This document shows, piece after piece, positions 12,764-12,765 of a stretch of 12,765 nt of DNA. Numbering within the stretch: position 1 is the stretch's first letter; each line of letters starts with the position of its first letter. The notes under the pieces are model-generated. The model did not search any database, had not been told where the DNA came from, and saw nothing but the letters and a program-made list of their open reading frames with translations. The position numbers and the translations under genes were made by a program. Source of the DNA: Faecalibacterium sp. CAG:74 (GTDB taxonomy: Bacteria > Bacillota > Clostridia > Christensenellales > Aristaeellaceae); the NCBI GenBank assembly GCA_000437595.1, contig FR899805.1, positions 1 through 12,765 on the forward strand, read 5' to 3'.

Positions 12764-12765
12764 TT

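Overview
The window looks like chromosomal DNA of a fairly GC-rich Clostridia member, probably in or near the Oscillospiraceae/Ruminococcaceae. This rests on AGGAGG-type ribosome sites, sigma-A-like promoters with 17-bp spacers, a Bacillus/Clostridium-type PurR repressor, a DUF4364 protein, and mobilization and integrase remnants of a type common in gut Clostridia. The organism call is an inference.

Left part (1-4630): a decayed integrative/mobilizable element. It begins with the inner part of a MobP-like relaxase gene (motif with paired His, 2-34), cut off near 240. It ends with the catalytic half of a tyrosine recombinase gene starting near 3465. Between them, replacing the relaxase C-terminus and the integrase N-terminus, lies an AT-richer restriction-modification operon on the minus strand: two similar cytosine-5 methyltransferases and an HNH endonuclease, overlapping by 1-4 bases, with one good promoter at 3429-3457. 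The surviving integrase half is itself split by a ~190-bp non-autonomous element with 12-bp inverted ends. Next come tRNA-Ser(CGA) and its terminator, then 137 bp of palindromes and short repeats, then a second copy of the 5' half of the same tRNA. The only good tRNA promoter visible is upstream of that half copy. I read this as an old attachment-site duplication.

Middle (4778-10141, minus strand): housekeeping genes. These are a stand-alone 3-hydroxyacyl-CoA dehydrogenase with its own promoter, uvrC, lepB and purR. The 676-bp gap between the dehydrogenase and uvrC is full of GC-rich hairpins and holds one copy of a dispersed repeat whose second copy lies at 10947-11036. purR has a promoter overlapped by what looks like a two-box PurR operator, suggesting autoregulation.

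Right part (10382-12765, plus strand unless stated): a small HPr-like protein lacking the phosphocarrier histidine, a DUF4364 protein, and a tRNA-Ser(TGA)/tRNA-Ser(GCT) pair with promoter and terminator. A 25-residue single-span membrane peptide follows on the minus strand. The window closes with a terminator and only the 3' half of a tRNA-Arg(CCG) gene, cut at the anticodon loop, which suggests a second integrated element starting near 12566. The last 200 bases hold only an unrecognised open frame.

No CRISPR array, rRNA or recognisable riboswitch was seen. The most unusual content is the layered mobile-element history around two serine/arginine tRNA loci, with the restriction-modification operon sitting inside a dead mobilizable element.
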